DNA from: Cycas panzhihuaensis
Lineage: Eukaryota > Cycadophyta
Length of the DNA stretch: 64,000 bases
Reading direction: 5' to 3'
Assembly (NCBI GenBank): GCA_023213395.1
Contig: CM041465.1
Coordinates: 59,775,741 to 59,839,740 of the forward strand
Shown here: positions 25,604 to 37,900 of the stretch, piece by piece
How positions within the stretch are numbered: the first letter of the stretch is position 1
Layout of the letters: each line of letters begins with the position of its first letter
Notes under the pieces: model-generated
Told to the model about the DNA's origin: nothing
What the model saw: only the letters and a program-made list of their open reading frames with translations
The model's database searches: none
Program-made: the position numbers and the translations under genes

Positions 25604-26435
25604 GATATAAGAATGAGTTAATTAAAAGTATATTATATAAAATTCATGCATCTAATTTAAACTAAAATAACTCAATCAAATCAATAACAAATACCTTCAA
25701 ATTATATGCCAAAATGGTTATCTCTAAAATATGATTCCAACACTTCAGACAATTTGCAAAACGGATGCCTAGTTGAGGAGATATTGAGAAAACTATAACA
25801 TAACCCCTTATGAAAAATTAATTAAGATCATTAAAGTTTTAGCCCATTTAATGAATTAGCAATAGGTCATATTAAGGCTCTATAAGATAAAATGCTAAAC
25901 CAATAAGGGCTAGCAGATCCCAAATTATATTCCAATCTAATTTATTCTAAATTCGAATTCGCAAAAAAAAAAAAAAAATCGCCACATTCCCATTTAGTGC
26001 CTACAAATTAAAGTAACTTTCAATATAATTAAATTAAATCCAAAACTTTGAAAAATAATTAACCTTCACCTACGCGTACTTATAGTAATCTATGATGTCT
26101 CGATGAATTTGATGAACCCTCGATTAAGTAATCATCTTCTATCCATTCTCTGAGAATACTCCACATGCACGGTTTCTTAGCCATTGATCTACAATTATGT
26201 ATTTGATTTTAATTAGGGTTTTCTTATTCAAAAAGTTTTATGGACAGCTCCAGAGCTATTTCAATCAAATATTTACTCTAGTTTTTATTGTGGTTTTATC
26301 TTCTTCATGTATAATGATTGAGTTGGTCGCAAAGATGGTACAAATGTCTATTCTCCTCAGGACTTTGCTCTCTTTTTATGCGAACAACTCTTCCATGGTT
26401 GGGTTGTCTTTCATGGCAAGGCAATGAACTTAAGT
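25604..26435 (-). other. 5' internal part of element D, no gene recognised
   Basis: This is the leader side of the element. It contains an A16-type run near 25961-25976 and an open plus-strand frame at 26197-26427 that I do not recognise (hydrophobic, probably chance). Confidence 0.4.
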
Positions 26436-26511
26436 TCTTCACCTTATGTATCAATTAATCATATCATGCAGATAAGTGTTTCACCTTATATATCAAGTAA
26501 TCATATCATAT

Positions 26512-26687
26512 CAAATGATGTATGTACATATTTATAAGTTCTTCACCTTATGTATCAACTAATCATATCATATAGATATATCAACCAATCACATTACATA
26601 TGTAAGAAACATTTCATATTGACCAATGACTCTTTGACTTACTGATTAAATATTACATCAATATTCATAAAATTGAATATTCTACTA
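26512..26687 (-). repeat. 3' LTR fragment of element E
   Basis: It aligns to 34785-34953. The U5-side part of this LTR is missing or obscured by a threefold TTCACCTTATRTATCAA repeat at 26436-26560. Confidence 0.65.
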
Positions 26688-29509
26688 CTCCCTACTTCCC
26701 CTTAATGTTTAATTTGAGCCTTCAAACATCTTCATTTTCATGTCTTTATCCTATATCTTTATGTTGTATCTTTATACTAAATCACCTACTCATCTATGTC
26801 CTAGTTTTACTTCTATCACTTATAAATATCATCCATCAAACATGTCTTTATTGCTTGTTCACGTACAAGCAACACCTGTTATATCATAGCTCACTACTTG
26901 TAAACCTCAATCAATCAAATATAACTCATGACTCTCAACTCATCATGATATATGAAAATTTTCTAATAACTTGATATCTTCATATGTAAGTTATAAAGCC
27001 AAACTTATCAAGTCATCAATTAACCAATTCACTAATGTCTATGTAAAACAACAACCATCTACCGAAATACATAGAAAACCAACTATTGTATGAAATATTT
27101 TTTATATGTGGTTCATCAATTTCATAAAACAAAAATATAACATACTAATATTAGTCAAATATATTGTATAAGAGTAACTTATAAATCTTTCTCACTTCTT
27201 GCTTATAAGATAAACATGCATTGTCTCCATCAACAATTCTATACATATCTATAACTTTATTAGCAACCAATTTCATTAAACTCAATTCTCAACCCATTGA
27301 CTCTAGGAATAGTACATACCACCTAGCTTACCATGCTAGTTAAAATAAGGTAACATACAATAATATTTTTTCATTCCTCATATCATACATGGCTATCAGA
27401 TTTTTTACTAAAAAACACATATCAATTGGACTTTTCAATAGTTAAACCGAGTTTTATGGATAATCCGTAACCATTATTGTTAATTTATCGATAACACTTA
27501 TGAGACCACTCCCTTATCTTATATCATGTGAAAACTCTTCAATATCATAAACTCAACCAATTCTCAAACTCTCAAATAATAATAATCCAACTTCAACCCA
27601 TCCAAACAATATCAAACTCATAAATAATCATGCAATTTCAAATGTGTCATCATTCAACCAAATCATGTAATCAAATCAAGTGGTTTATTCTTTATTCCAT
27701 CAATTTATATCAAATTCATTTGATTAATGGTGCACTTCATTATATCAAATGTATTTTATGCAATTTGAGAATTAATTTATCATGTCCAACATGTCTCTCT
27801 TTCATCGCTCCTTGATTCATAGTGCACTTCATTGTATCAAATGCATTTTAGGCAATTTGAGAATTAATTTATCATGTCCAACATGTCTCTCTTTCATCGC
27901 TTCTTACGTATGCTTCATTTTTTAAAATTAAGCCATAAATGTGTGATAAATGAGCCTTAAATGTGTTTTTTTTGTTATTTTTCAACTAACCAAGTATCAA
28001 AAAATATTATCATACATCAATTTGCATCATCATGCATTTAAGAGCCTTTAAAATCACCAAAATTTACCTAATCATAACTCAAGTTAGTAAAAAAATAAAC
28101 CTTTTAACATGTCAAAAATTGTTTACTCAACTTTGTTAATTAAAATTTCTATCATGCAAGTTTTAAAATAGACCTTACAACTAGTCATTGTGTCCATCTT
28201 TTAGTCTTCTTTCCAATGCAATTGACAGTAATTGATTATAAGTCCATATGATATAGTTATGACAAAAAAACTAATGATGTCTTTCAAAAATGAAAAAGCA
28301 AGTTAAAATGAATTAAGAACTCATCTTTTAGCCCATTTTTCACAATTCTTCTCCATGTGATCTATCGCTGACTGAAAGGAGGCTTTATAGATCTCAAAAT
28401 TCTTTCCAATTCAATTAAATATAAAAATATAATTTTACCAAATAATTTCACCATTTCAAATTCCCTGGTAGGATTTAGTCTGTAAAGAATGGCGATTAGT
28501 ATTTCTACAATTTGGGCATCAGGCAAATTTGTTTGTGTTTTCTATGGATTTGTTATAAATATCAATGGTATATGACTGAGGGCCAATAGTTTTAGGGTGA
28601 TTCTTCATTTAACAGGAGATTCCCTGGCATTTTATGTTTAGGGAACATGGTAATGGAGCTATATTTGTAATCTTTTATTGTCTTTGCAATGTTCAATTGG
28701 CACTTGCTTGATCTCTATTAGTTGCATTAGGCAATTATCTTCACACAGTTAACACCATGGGTTAACTTGATGTGGTTTTCTTCAATGGGCAAAGAAATGA
28801 ACACTTAATCGGGTGACTAATAAATCAAATCTGAATGTGGCTTTTTCGTGTGTAGACTTAACGATAAGATATATGCATTTGGCTCTATTTTGTCATGGCA
28901 GTTGATGCTTCACCCTACCATGACTAGGTTATGTCATCCACACAAGCTTCCTCCTATAATAGTGAATATCGAACTCCTCTACAATCTACAAGGTCTCTAA
29001 TCGCATGCCCTCCAAACTACCTTTATCTAGGCTCTGTTTTCTTAATTGTTCAATAATCTTCTTCTATTCATGTGCCAGCAACCACAAATATTTAATATAT
29101 ATCTATCTCACAATCATCATGCCAGTAAATTGTCTACGAATAATAAGCCTCTATGTATGAATACTTGAAACTTTGTTAATCACTCTTTACCATGATGATG
29201 TTTACGAGTAACATATCATATTATCATTACACAACCAACTAAATGGATGATAAAACCATGCTCACTATTTGTCACATACATAAATATCAAAGCCCTTGTT
29301 TCCTTATATGCAAAATCCTTCAAATTTACCAAACCCTAACCAGTCATATGTCTACTTCAAAATCTTTATCTTTCAATTATACATGTCAATCTTTTCATCA
29401 TGAATAATAGCAATTTGTCTCAATAGTTCAACAGTGAAATAACACACCCTTGTAATAAACCCTTTCATGTAAAACTATCAAATAAATGTAATGATACCTA
29501 TTTCTGTAG
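26688..29509 (-). other. Internal region of element E, left part
   Basis: Non-coding, AT-rich. The purine-tract complement CTTCCCCTTAATG follows the LTR. It contains a 92-bp tandem duplication at 27720-27903. A stretch around 28440-28790 has a more balanced base composition and could be captured DNA, but I recognise nothing in it. Confidence 0.45.
27720..27903. repeat. 92-bp tandem duplication, 2 copies
   Basis: TTGATTAATGGTGCACTTCA... (27720-27811) is repeated as TTGATTCATAGTGCACTTCA... (27812-27903) with only a few differences. Confidence 0.9.
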
Positions 29510-29514
29510 GAAAT

Positions 29515-29835
29515 CTTGGTATCATACCATACACAAAATTATTATGAACATAAAACAAAAATTATTCATTGAATATGATCTTCTATATTAAGGTGATTTA
29601 CATGACTACATATTTATACTTGGTCACCTCTTAATCAACCAATTACATGTTGTGACCATTACAACCACCACTACGCACACACCTTAATAACGTATTTTAA
29701 TATTCCTGAATGTGTTAAGGGTGACCCCTTAACACTAACATTTTCACCACTTTCTAATACTAATATTATCCTTAGACCATTCAACATTAGACCCCATAGA
29801 CATTACTCCCGAAATATTAAACATCATTTCTAACA
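29515..29835 (-). repeat. 3' LTR of element B
   Basis: TGTAGGAAATCTTGG ... CATTTCTAACA, followed by CCCCACTATAATG (polypurine tract complement). It aligns to 33455-33783 with scattered transitions and a few small indels. Confidence 0.85.
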
Positions 29836-30091
29836 CCCCACTATAATGTTTAATTTCTAAACAAGACACTTCCAAACTATATATTAAGAATAGACTTCTA
29901 ACTAACAAACAGATCACAAACCACCTAACTTTATGGCATCAACATCCCTTCTTTAATGTATATTTAGGGTCTTCTGAATTTGCGGTGCCTCATCCTTAAA
30001 GATGTCTTGAAGATGGTATCTTCAATTTGTTCTTTAGTTTTAATCCTATGATGATGTCCTTAATGTAGTCACTCTCTAAAGAAATGATCCT

Positions 30092-30440
30092 TTCTTAAAG
30101 CCATACCAAATCATCAAAAGCAATACACTTTCTCTTATCTAGAGAACCTCCAGATATGGGTGCTAAAATAGCATAAAACATGCCCAGATCTACTTTGCCT
30201 AACCCAATTTTATTTAACAGGGTCAATAGTCTTTCATTCACTGCCTCATTAAGTTGAGTGTTCCAGTGATTAAAGCATATGGAAAGCACTTTTCTATACA
30301 TCTTCATAGCTTTTTTATAAATGCCCACATCTCTAAACAAGCTCCCAAGATTATATAAAACATCCATGTGATCAGGCTTAAGCTCTATGGATTTTTGAAA
30401 CTCTTATATAGTTCTTTCATCCATTATTAAATAAGAATAT
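30092..30440 (-). pseudogene. Captured TPR (tetratricopeptide) host-gene fragment
   Basis: The minus strand reads EFQKSIELKPDH, then MDVLYNLGSLFRDVGIYKKA, MKMYRKVLSICFNHW, NTQLNEAV and directly NERLLTLLNKIGLG, KVDLGMFYAILAPISGG and DKRKCIAFDDLVW before a stop. The first half is a canonical TPR unit (YNLG...G.Y..A...Y..VL...P.HW). From memory, both halves resemble separate parts of one plant protein, the TPR plus EF-hand type represented by Arabidopsis At1g05150. They are fused here with the intervening part missing. In its host gene it would be a scaffold-type protein; here it is cargo of element B. A TAG interrupts the upstream part. Confidence 0.6.
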
Positions 30441-30904
30441 GAGCTAGAGAAATGACATCCAAATAACCACATAAGATCTTGAAGAGAGAAGAAAATATAG
30501 AATGATTCCTCTTTATAGTCATTGAAGCTTATTAATGCTACTAGAACGTGTTCTACTTCCACAATATAGTCCTTGATCATCAAATCAGTTCCCTCTATAT
30601 CCTTCAAGGGTACTAAAGTCCATGCATAAAGAAGATCGGTGCGTATTATAAATGTGTGAAATCTTTCTTTTACAAAAATAGCCATGGCAGCATTTGCTAT
30701 ACCAAGTGAACTCTTGAGGATCATGGTGTAAACAACCTTTCTATTTGTAATCATGGATTCAATCAAAGATGAAATCTTAAGGATCGTGGTGTAAACAACC
30801 TTTCTATTTGTAATCATGGATTCAATCAAAAATGTGACTTCTAAGTCATTTGCCATTAATGCAATGCTCCTTCTTTGGTTAAATAAAAAAATTTGTATCT
30901 CCAA
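30401..30904 (-). CDS. Hypothetical open frame in element B
   Basis: An open minus-strand frame of about 166 residues between the Gag relic and the TPR fragment. It contains a direct duplication of about 21 residues (LIESMITNRKVVYT twice) matching a DNA tandem repeat at 30719-30842. I do not recognise the family. It could be more host-derived DNA or a chance frame in young duplicated sequence. It is not supported as a functional gene. Confidence 0.25.
30719..30842. repeat. 62-bp tandem duplication, 2 copies
   Basis: GATCATGGTGTAAACAACCT... at 30719-30780 is repeated as GATCGTGGTGTAAACAACCT... at 30781-30842. Confidence 0.88.
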
Positions 30905-30931
30905 TAATAAAATTTATTTGAAGACATGAGA

Positions 30932-31813
30932 TACTTAAATATCAACTTCTTGTAATTTGACCAAAGTAGGTCTAGACTTATCATCTATTCCAAGGCTAGG
31001 ATTCATCTTCCCAGGCTTTGGTTCATATGATGTGTTATGATCAAGAATTGATAAAATCATTCCCGCTGTGTCTATCATGCAACTTGCTTCAACTTTAAAC
31101 TCTAAATGATTTGATAGAAGTGAATTATTAGACATATCTACAATTTGCTTTTCAGTAATAATGCATTCAAATTCACTTTCAATTTCTTTTGCAATAATAA
31201 AATGAGGAATGCATGATGAATCTTCAATATCTTGAGTTACTTCATTACAATCACCAATGATTTCATTACATTTAGCATGTTCATCAATTGTCTTAATAAT
31301 CCATTTAGTAGATGCATATTCAACAATAATTTCTTTATCAAATTGACATTCATTTTCATTGTCTTCAATACAACATTCATCAATAGTATTTTCTTCATCC
31401 TTTCTTACTTCAGTTTCAAATTCTTTATTACTTGTTTCAGAAATCTCTTTAGAAGCCTTTTTAGATGCATCTTTCAAAATGTTTCAAGGTTCTTTAGCAA
31501 TACTAGGATGACGAACTACAAGAATAACAAAATGATGTGTAGAAAAAAGAGCATCTTTATTTAATGCAACAAGAATAACAACAATTACTGTACTATCATT
31601 CTTCTTAAACTTTTCTGTTTCTTCATTATCAGTAAGAACATTATATCCATTAGTAACAATTTTCCATAACATTTTGTACAAGAATATACTTTTCATTCTA
31701 ATTGCTCAACAAAAATAGTTTGTCTCTTTGTACTTAGGTAAGGGAAAGGGTAAGTCCTTTAAATAATACTCGTTCCTTTCATGTATAAATATGACTACAT
31801 CCTCCTCCTCCAT
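30932..31813 (-). pseudogene. UBN2-like Gag relic of element B
   Basis: From ATG 31813 the frame reads MEEEDVVIFIHERNEYYLKD, LPFPLPKYKETNYF, MKSIFLYKMLWKIVTNG and ILKDASKKASKEI, then a long acidic tail with ENTIDECCIEDNENECQFDK and IDDKSRPTLVKLQEVDI before the stop. It aligns to the Gag relics of D and C in the first 110 residues. The acidic tail (30935-31477) is open for 180 codons. Two stops lie in the N-terminal half. No zinc finger was seen. Confidence 0.68.
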
Positions 31814-33441
31814 GGTTGTAAGTATGAATTACTCAAAAATGCATACAATAACTTAATCAAATCGACAACTCTCAAAACTACATATAATCAGATAACATCA
31901 GACAATTTGTGATATGACCTCTTTTCACCTTCAGTCTCACAATTTTGAACTTACCTTTCCTTTTTCTGACAAGTTTCAATAAACTTGAAAGTAATTTGTG
32001 ATAATTGACTTTCCTGAAACAACCATACAACTAGGAGAACACATGAAACGGTAGTTTGAAAATAGTAATTGAACATAAATTCAATGCCATCTTCTAATTG
32101 CTATATTAGAGCAACATTAAGAGTCCTTACTATAGTTGGTACCTTCCTATTGTGTCTAAAACTAGTATCTATTTTGCATCGTTTCCTCAAAGTTCTTATT
32201 GTCACCTTATGTAAGCCTTCCTCCTATTGGAAATCATTCCCTACAAACATCTTTCACTTCATTAGCCATGATGCTATTGAATTTTGGTTGTCCATGAGTT
32301 GTTTGGGCAGATTGCAACTTCTCACATGCTACAAAAAAATGTTATTGTTCTAGGATGAGACCAGGCTATTCAAAATATATACAAAGATGCCACCATAGGA
32401 AAAAAACTTCTTCTAAATGGGCCACACCTCTCAAAGTCACAAAATTAATAAGGCTACTAATATGTGGATTTTTAGCTAATCATACCATAGGAAGAGTCAT
32501 CTTTGACTAATAAAAAAAGGAAAGACTTGATCTGTGCTCATCAAGGAGCACCTAATTTGAGGAAAAATATCATTCTAGATAGCAACTCATCAGAGACAGT
32601 ATAAAAAGGGCATATCCAAGCACCACAAACATTTTACTCTAGAGAAAAGAAGATCAAGATCTGAACTTAGAAACCAACTGGCACCAATCCACATTGAGAG
32701 AAAAAAAACCTAATAGAACAATCCCACTCTAGTTGCTACTATAGAAAATGCACTGCTCTGAAGCAAACAACGGATCGAAAAATACCATTTAATCTCTAGA
32801 CTTCTTGAATCTTCAATGGTTTGACACCCTAGTTGCTCTTTGAGTCATATCCTAGCTTTTGGTCCTTCGCCACTATTTGTGCATATACAATCTGTGGTCC
32901 TGCCCTATTTCATTGTCTTTTCATCAATCTCCAATGGCCTCTACTTGTGTCCCAAATCGAAAACCCCAACTAGGCTATTTTAGTCCCTCTTACACATCCC
33001 AAATGGGCGTTGTCCTATCTCCCAACACGTGTACTGTCTTTTAGAGAACAAGAATGAGTAGTGTTCTAAATTCACCAGAGTCTACAAACTAACTTCAATC
33101 TTCCATGTTCATACTCCCTGCGCTCGCATTTTCACATGATAATTACTTGCCCTTTTTTAGCGATCTCTATTCTATCTCTCTAAGCTAAGGGAATGAATTG
33201 CCCTTCCAACCTTTCATCATGAAACCCTGCAAATAAACCTCAGAAGTGAAACCCAAACGAAAACGAAATGCTAACAAGCCACGATTCTTCAAAATTTTAC
33301 AAATCGTTGTAGAAACTTGAATAGGGACATATATGCCACTGGCTGTGTTGATTCGAGGTCCAAACCAGTTGTCTCAGCCTTCAAAACCCTTTATCGCCTT
33401 GGAGATTCATCTTTTTGAAGCCATAGATTTGTTTTCACAAA
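31814..33441 (-). other. 5' internal region of element B, unassigned
   Basis: This is 1.6 kb between the primer site and Gag. Base composition is less AT-rich than in the flanks (for example around 32860-33260), which could mean captured host DNA, but I can name no gene. The plus-strand frames at 32069-32353 and 32859-33044 are not recognised. Confidence 0.4.
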
Positions 33442-33454
33442 GGCTTTAATACCG
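33442..33454 (-). other. Primer-binding site of element B
   Basis: The minus strand reads CGGTATTAAAGCC immediately after the LTR end CCAACA, a decayed TGGTATCAGAGCC. Confidence 0.6.
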
Positions 33455-33783
33455 TGTTGGAAATCTTAATATCATACCATACACGAAATCATTGTGAACA
33501 CAAAATAGAAATGAGTCATTGAATATGATCTTCTACATTAAGGTGATTTACATGAGTATGTATTTATACTACTTGGTCACCTTTCAATCGACCAATTACA
33601 TGGCGTGACCATTACAACCACAACTATGGGTACATCTTAATAATATATTTTAATATTCTTGAATATGTTAAAGGTGACCCCTTTAACATATTCACCACTT
33701 TGTAATACTAATATTATCCTTAGACCATTTAACATTAGACCCCATAGACATTACTACTAAAACATTAAACATTATTTTTAACA
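33455..33783 (-). repeat. 5' LTR of element B
   Basis: TGTTGGAAATCTTAAT ... ATTATTTTTAACA, the partner of 29515-29835. Confidence 0.85.
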
Positions 33784-34501
33784 ATTTTATGGTTCATAAC
33801 AAACCCTCATTTGTCGCTCAATACTTTGTCCAATTTAATTTCTTCAAAATTTTATCCATAAAATTTATGTCAATAGTATAAAAAGTAAAAATCAAACTTG
33901 AGAATCATGAGGCATTACGGTAGTGAATCCCCACTAAGCTACTCACATTAGACTACATAAATACACATGCATCACAATATCTACAATACATCCATATACA
34001 ATAATCTACTTTCCATTCACTTCATGTGTTAATGGGCTTTCATACATGAATTCAATCAACAATATCTTCCCCTATCATCAACCTTAGTAAACTCATTAAA
34101 TGCCTACATATTCATAAAAGATGCATGCTACATGCATAAATAACATACATAAAAATCAATCATTAATAAATCACACAATTGATTTGACATTCAATTATTG
34201 TTGGTCAATATGCCCTTGTATGCAATGACTTCTCGTCATAATGGTTCTTAGCTCATCAAATCAACTTCATACTAACTCCTAATACTATGGTTCATACAAG
34301 CTCTCACCATGCATGCATGGATAATCCTCGGATAGAGAAAATTGTCACCACATGCATGTGGTCTTCAACCTTTGTCCTATCAACCTACTTCTTGCTTCTA
34401 TTGGACAACTCTAATTTAATGTCTCACTAGGATCTTCTTTTATCTATTTTCTGAGGTTTTGACCTTCACTTCCTTTACATTACACCTCGACCATAATATC
34501 A
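33784..34501 (-). other. Internal region of element E, right part
   Basis: Continuation of the non-coding interior of E after the insertion of B. No frame was recognised. Confidence 0.45.
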
Positions 34502-34953
34502 TATTAAAATTTATTGTACAAAATAATATATTAAAACGGATAAATATATGAAACATTCATGAATATGAAATTGTAATGAATAATAATGAAGTATAAATAT
34601 TTATAAAATATTTATTATTATAAGTATTCAAACATAATTAATGAAATATGTACATATCAATATAACATAACACTCACAATACAAAAATCATATGAGACAA
34701 TAAATTTATATGTGAAAAATCTGAGATAGAAAAAAGCACAAGAGAAGGGTGAAGCATAGTTCTACATAATTTCTCAATTATTCAAATGGTGTATGTATAT
34801 ATTTATAAATTCTTCACCTTATATATCAATCAATCACGTCATGTTGATATATAAACCAAATACATATATAAGAAATCTTTTACGTTGACTAATGATTACT
34901 TGATTCACAAATTAAACATTACATCAATATTCGTAAAACTAAATATTCTAACA
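34502..34953 (-). repeat. 5' LTR of element E
   Basis: The right end ATATTCTAACA at 34953 is clear and matches the left copy. The left edge is inferred from TATTAAAATTTATTG preceded by a primer-site-like TAATATCA. Confidence 0.55.
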
Positions 34954-37900
34954 CTCCAACAAAGAGAAGATTCAGAAATGAACCACTAAATAAATTTACA
35001 CTAATTAATAAAATAACAAGAGTCTTGTGTAAGATATCTTAATAGTTAATCATACATAACCCCTCTCATTGGACTACTTTTGAAATATCCTTAGATGAAA
35101 TCCCCTTTATATTAAGAAAAAATACATGTTTAAAAATTGTTCTCCCTCCTATGTAATATATTATGTCCTCCCAAGATATTCATCTGTATCATGAGGGCAT
35201 CACTCCTATGCATTCCTCTTGACCTTTGCAATATGTGCGAAGGACCTTTATATACTCCCCAAACATACCATCAAACAACCCACCTCTATTTATTAAACCA
35301 ATTACTCAAATCAATTACCAATAAGTACTCCAATATAAACCTAGTGATGTAATTAAAAATCATTTTTCCTGCTTATGTGGAAGGGTCATATACTGTCACC
35401 TACTATTTACGTAACTTGTCATACTTTTGATGTCAAAGTCATTTATCTAATCTAAACATGCAGGCACCCATGTAAATTCCAAATCAAGACCAAAGTTCTA
35501 GAGTTATTTTGATTGATGACAACTTGCTTTCACCTTGCATGTTGTCTACTAATTCAATCATCAACTCAATCCTAGCACTCTAATTCATTTTTAGTATACA
35601 TTAACTTATTTTAGCCTCACAATTGAGTCATATCAAAGTTCAAATAGCAAATTAGTGCTTCTTCACATCTCCAAGATATCAAATTTTGCACATGTTCAGC
35701 ATTACTAGGATATGTTGCCAATCTTAATGCCCAAAGAGTTTTTTGTTAAGTTATTTTTTAGTACCTACAAATTCCAAATACCAAACAATCATATTTGATA
35801 TTAATTATGGCACATGGACATATGCATTTATGTGATTTTAGGCAACTATTTAGCCTTCTTAATACATTTGTCATACTACACCACCTTTATGTCGTATACT
35901 ACTAGACACACATTCTGTTTACATGACCAAGGGTCAATACTTAGTTATCTTGGCTAGTACCCAACTACCTAACCTATTCCCATCTAATATATAAATTATG
36001 TAAAATTTTAAGAGAAATGAGAGGCTTGAATGGACTTCTTAGACCAAAAGAATTTGGGGTGGATATTGTTTTGCAAATAATTTTTTCATTAGGATGGACA
36101 ATACTACTATATTAAATGAGTGAACATTCTATGTTAAAATTGTGAATGTTCTAAAGGCAATCCATTAGAGAGCACACCACCTATACAACTACACCATGGG
36201 CAAACTATGCTTTAAAGGATGCAAGTAGAGTGTGATGACAACTGCAATAGTGCACAATATTCTATTCCATTTTGTTCATTCTATTCCCCTCCCAAATTGT
36301 AAGCAAACATTCTTCATAAATCATTTCTAAATACTACAAGGTTGCATTTAGTTTTTATGTTGTTGACTACTTTGAATAAGAATAGAATTCTCAACCAAAC
36401 AATATCACATTTAAAAGCTAAATTAAATTAGATCATAAGAGAAGACTAAAACAAGAATCTCAGACATTCACACCCACCACCTTTCAATGTACAATTTCAA
36501 TGGAAATACAACACTCATAAGTGAGTAGGTTGTATTAAGAAGGGGGAAAAAAAGAAAAAAGATGACCTATCAACTATAGATAAATAACACGGATGTCTAC
36601 CAATATCAAAGAGAGAACATCCCATAAATAACCACAATGGTCATCTGCAAAGGCAACAATCATGCAAAATACTCAAGTGGCTTTGGATTCACATCTTCCA
36701 TTTTTCCTTTTTTGGTATGCTTCATCATGAAACTAATGAGCCTCTCCCTATTCAATGGTATGTACAGTATCACAGTTGCTTTGATTTCTAATCCATGTCT
36801 GCCTAAAGGCAACATTTATACACACCATAATCCCCAACAAAAGGACTAGCCAAACCTAATAGGATAACCCATATAATTGCACATCCAAATTTTGTTTCGT
36901 GTTAGCTTCTGACTCATACATGTCATGCTCTCTACCATATACGAAAGATTTCCCATCATTTTGCTTATAACATTTGCCTCTACAAGTGTCTTCTTATTTT
37001 CTATTACTAAAAGTAATGGCATATTCACCTACTTCTAAGCATATGCCTCACATAACCAATAGATGTTAAGACTACTGCCACATCTTCCTCAGTTTGTAAA
37101 TATCAACCTCTAATATAGTTATCAAACACCCATGTTGCAACATTTGATGCGCACTCCAATGCTTCAACTCATCCCACACCCTGCATACTTTCAACTTGAA
37201 GAACTCGTCAAAACACCATGCCTATGGTAGCTTGGCTCTTATGCTGATCACTAGCTCCTTATATATGGTTGAGATCTCTCGTATGATTGTCTAAGAATGC
37301 ATGTAAAACATGCATGAATACAAAGTTGCAACAATAAGAAACAAAAATAAAAATAAAGCACAAAATAAAACCAATTTATATTGAAGTCTCTAATATTCCC
37401 AAGGTTTGAAGAGAGTTTTAAATTTCTTCCTCCCTTCCAAGTGACCCATATGTTTGATATTCAAAATAAATGATTTCCTCACTGAATGAAACTTTCAATG
37501 TTAATTTCATATTTATGACATTAAGTGAATTAGGTAGAGAGATTTGAGGATTAATATCTTGTAATTGTTTATAGATCTTATTAAAATACTATTTGGGATT
37601 AAAAAATTGTGCTTTACAAATGCAATAAATGTTATATTTTCTTTACATGAATTAACATTCTCATTCCTGTTTATCTTTCTTATTTTTTATTAAATTATTT
37701 GCCGCAAAACATATGAGCATAAAGATACCTTATATGCCAAATACATGAGAGCAATTCAACTAGTTACTTAAGCAACCTTAAATGTGGTTTTATATCAAAT
37801 ACAAGTGTCCCCGTGAAATAATGAAACATTATGAAAGACAAATTTCAATCAATAAAACAAAATTCATCATTCTAAAGTATCCATTTCAAATTTAATTTGT

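Larger units (their letters stand above)
24053..26435 (-). mobile_element. Element D: gag-only non-autonomous LTR element (-), 5' LTR missing
   Basis: It has a left (3') LTR at 24053-24401 similar to the LTR of element C, a purine-tract complement, an internal segment similar to element B (24407-24550 versus 29950-30095), and a UBN2-like Gag relic at about 25603-24700. No pol domain is present. The 5' LTR expected on the right was not found. Sequence of element E begins near 26440-26510, so D is probably truncated there. Confidence 0.65.
29515..33783 (-). mobile_element. Element B: gag-only LTR element (-) carrying a host TPR-gene fragment
   Basis: Direct LTRs at 29515-29835 and 33455-33783 have TGTA/TGTT...AACA ends, and the flanks ATTTC (29510-29514) and ATTTT (33784-33788) are a 4/5-matching target duplication. 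The primer-site complement lies left of the right LTR and a pyrimidine tract lies right of the left LTR, so the element reads on the minus strand. It carries a UBN2-like Gag relic and, downstream of it, a fragment resembling a plant TPR protein. No pol was found, so it is non-autonomous. Confidence 0.82.
26436..34953 (-). mobile_element. Element E: non-coding LTR element (-) hosting element B
   Basis: The segments 26512-26687 and 34785-34953 are the same LTR part (from CAAATGRTGTATGTA to ATATTCTA), each with the family pattern of LTR end then a pyrimidine tract and CTTAATG on the left copy. The right copy is the 5' LTR, from about 34502. Its left neighbour TAATATCA resembles a decayed complement of the tRNA-Met primer site. 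The interior (26690-29514 and 33784-34500) shows no protein homology. Element B inserted into it with the duplication ATTTC/ATTTT. Confidence 0.6.

Noticed and set aside
25961-25976. A-run that might be a poly(A) tail of a retroposed gene or SINE
   Set aside because: No target duplication or mRNA-like sequence precedes it.
26197-26427. Hydrophobic plus-strand frame of 76 codons
   Set aside because: It lies opposite to element D in its leader region and resembles no known protein.
28440-28800. A less AT-rich block in element E that might be captured host DNA
   Set aside because: No open frame or known motif. Base composition alone is not sufficient.
36637-37330. Short frames on both strands around 36.6-37.3 kb that looked faintly gene-like (membrane-type text)
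   Set aside because: Frames break every 20-60 codons and nothing matches a family I can name.
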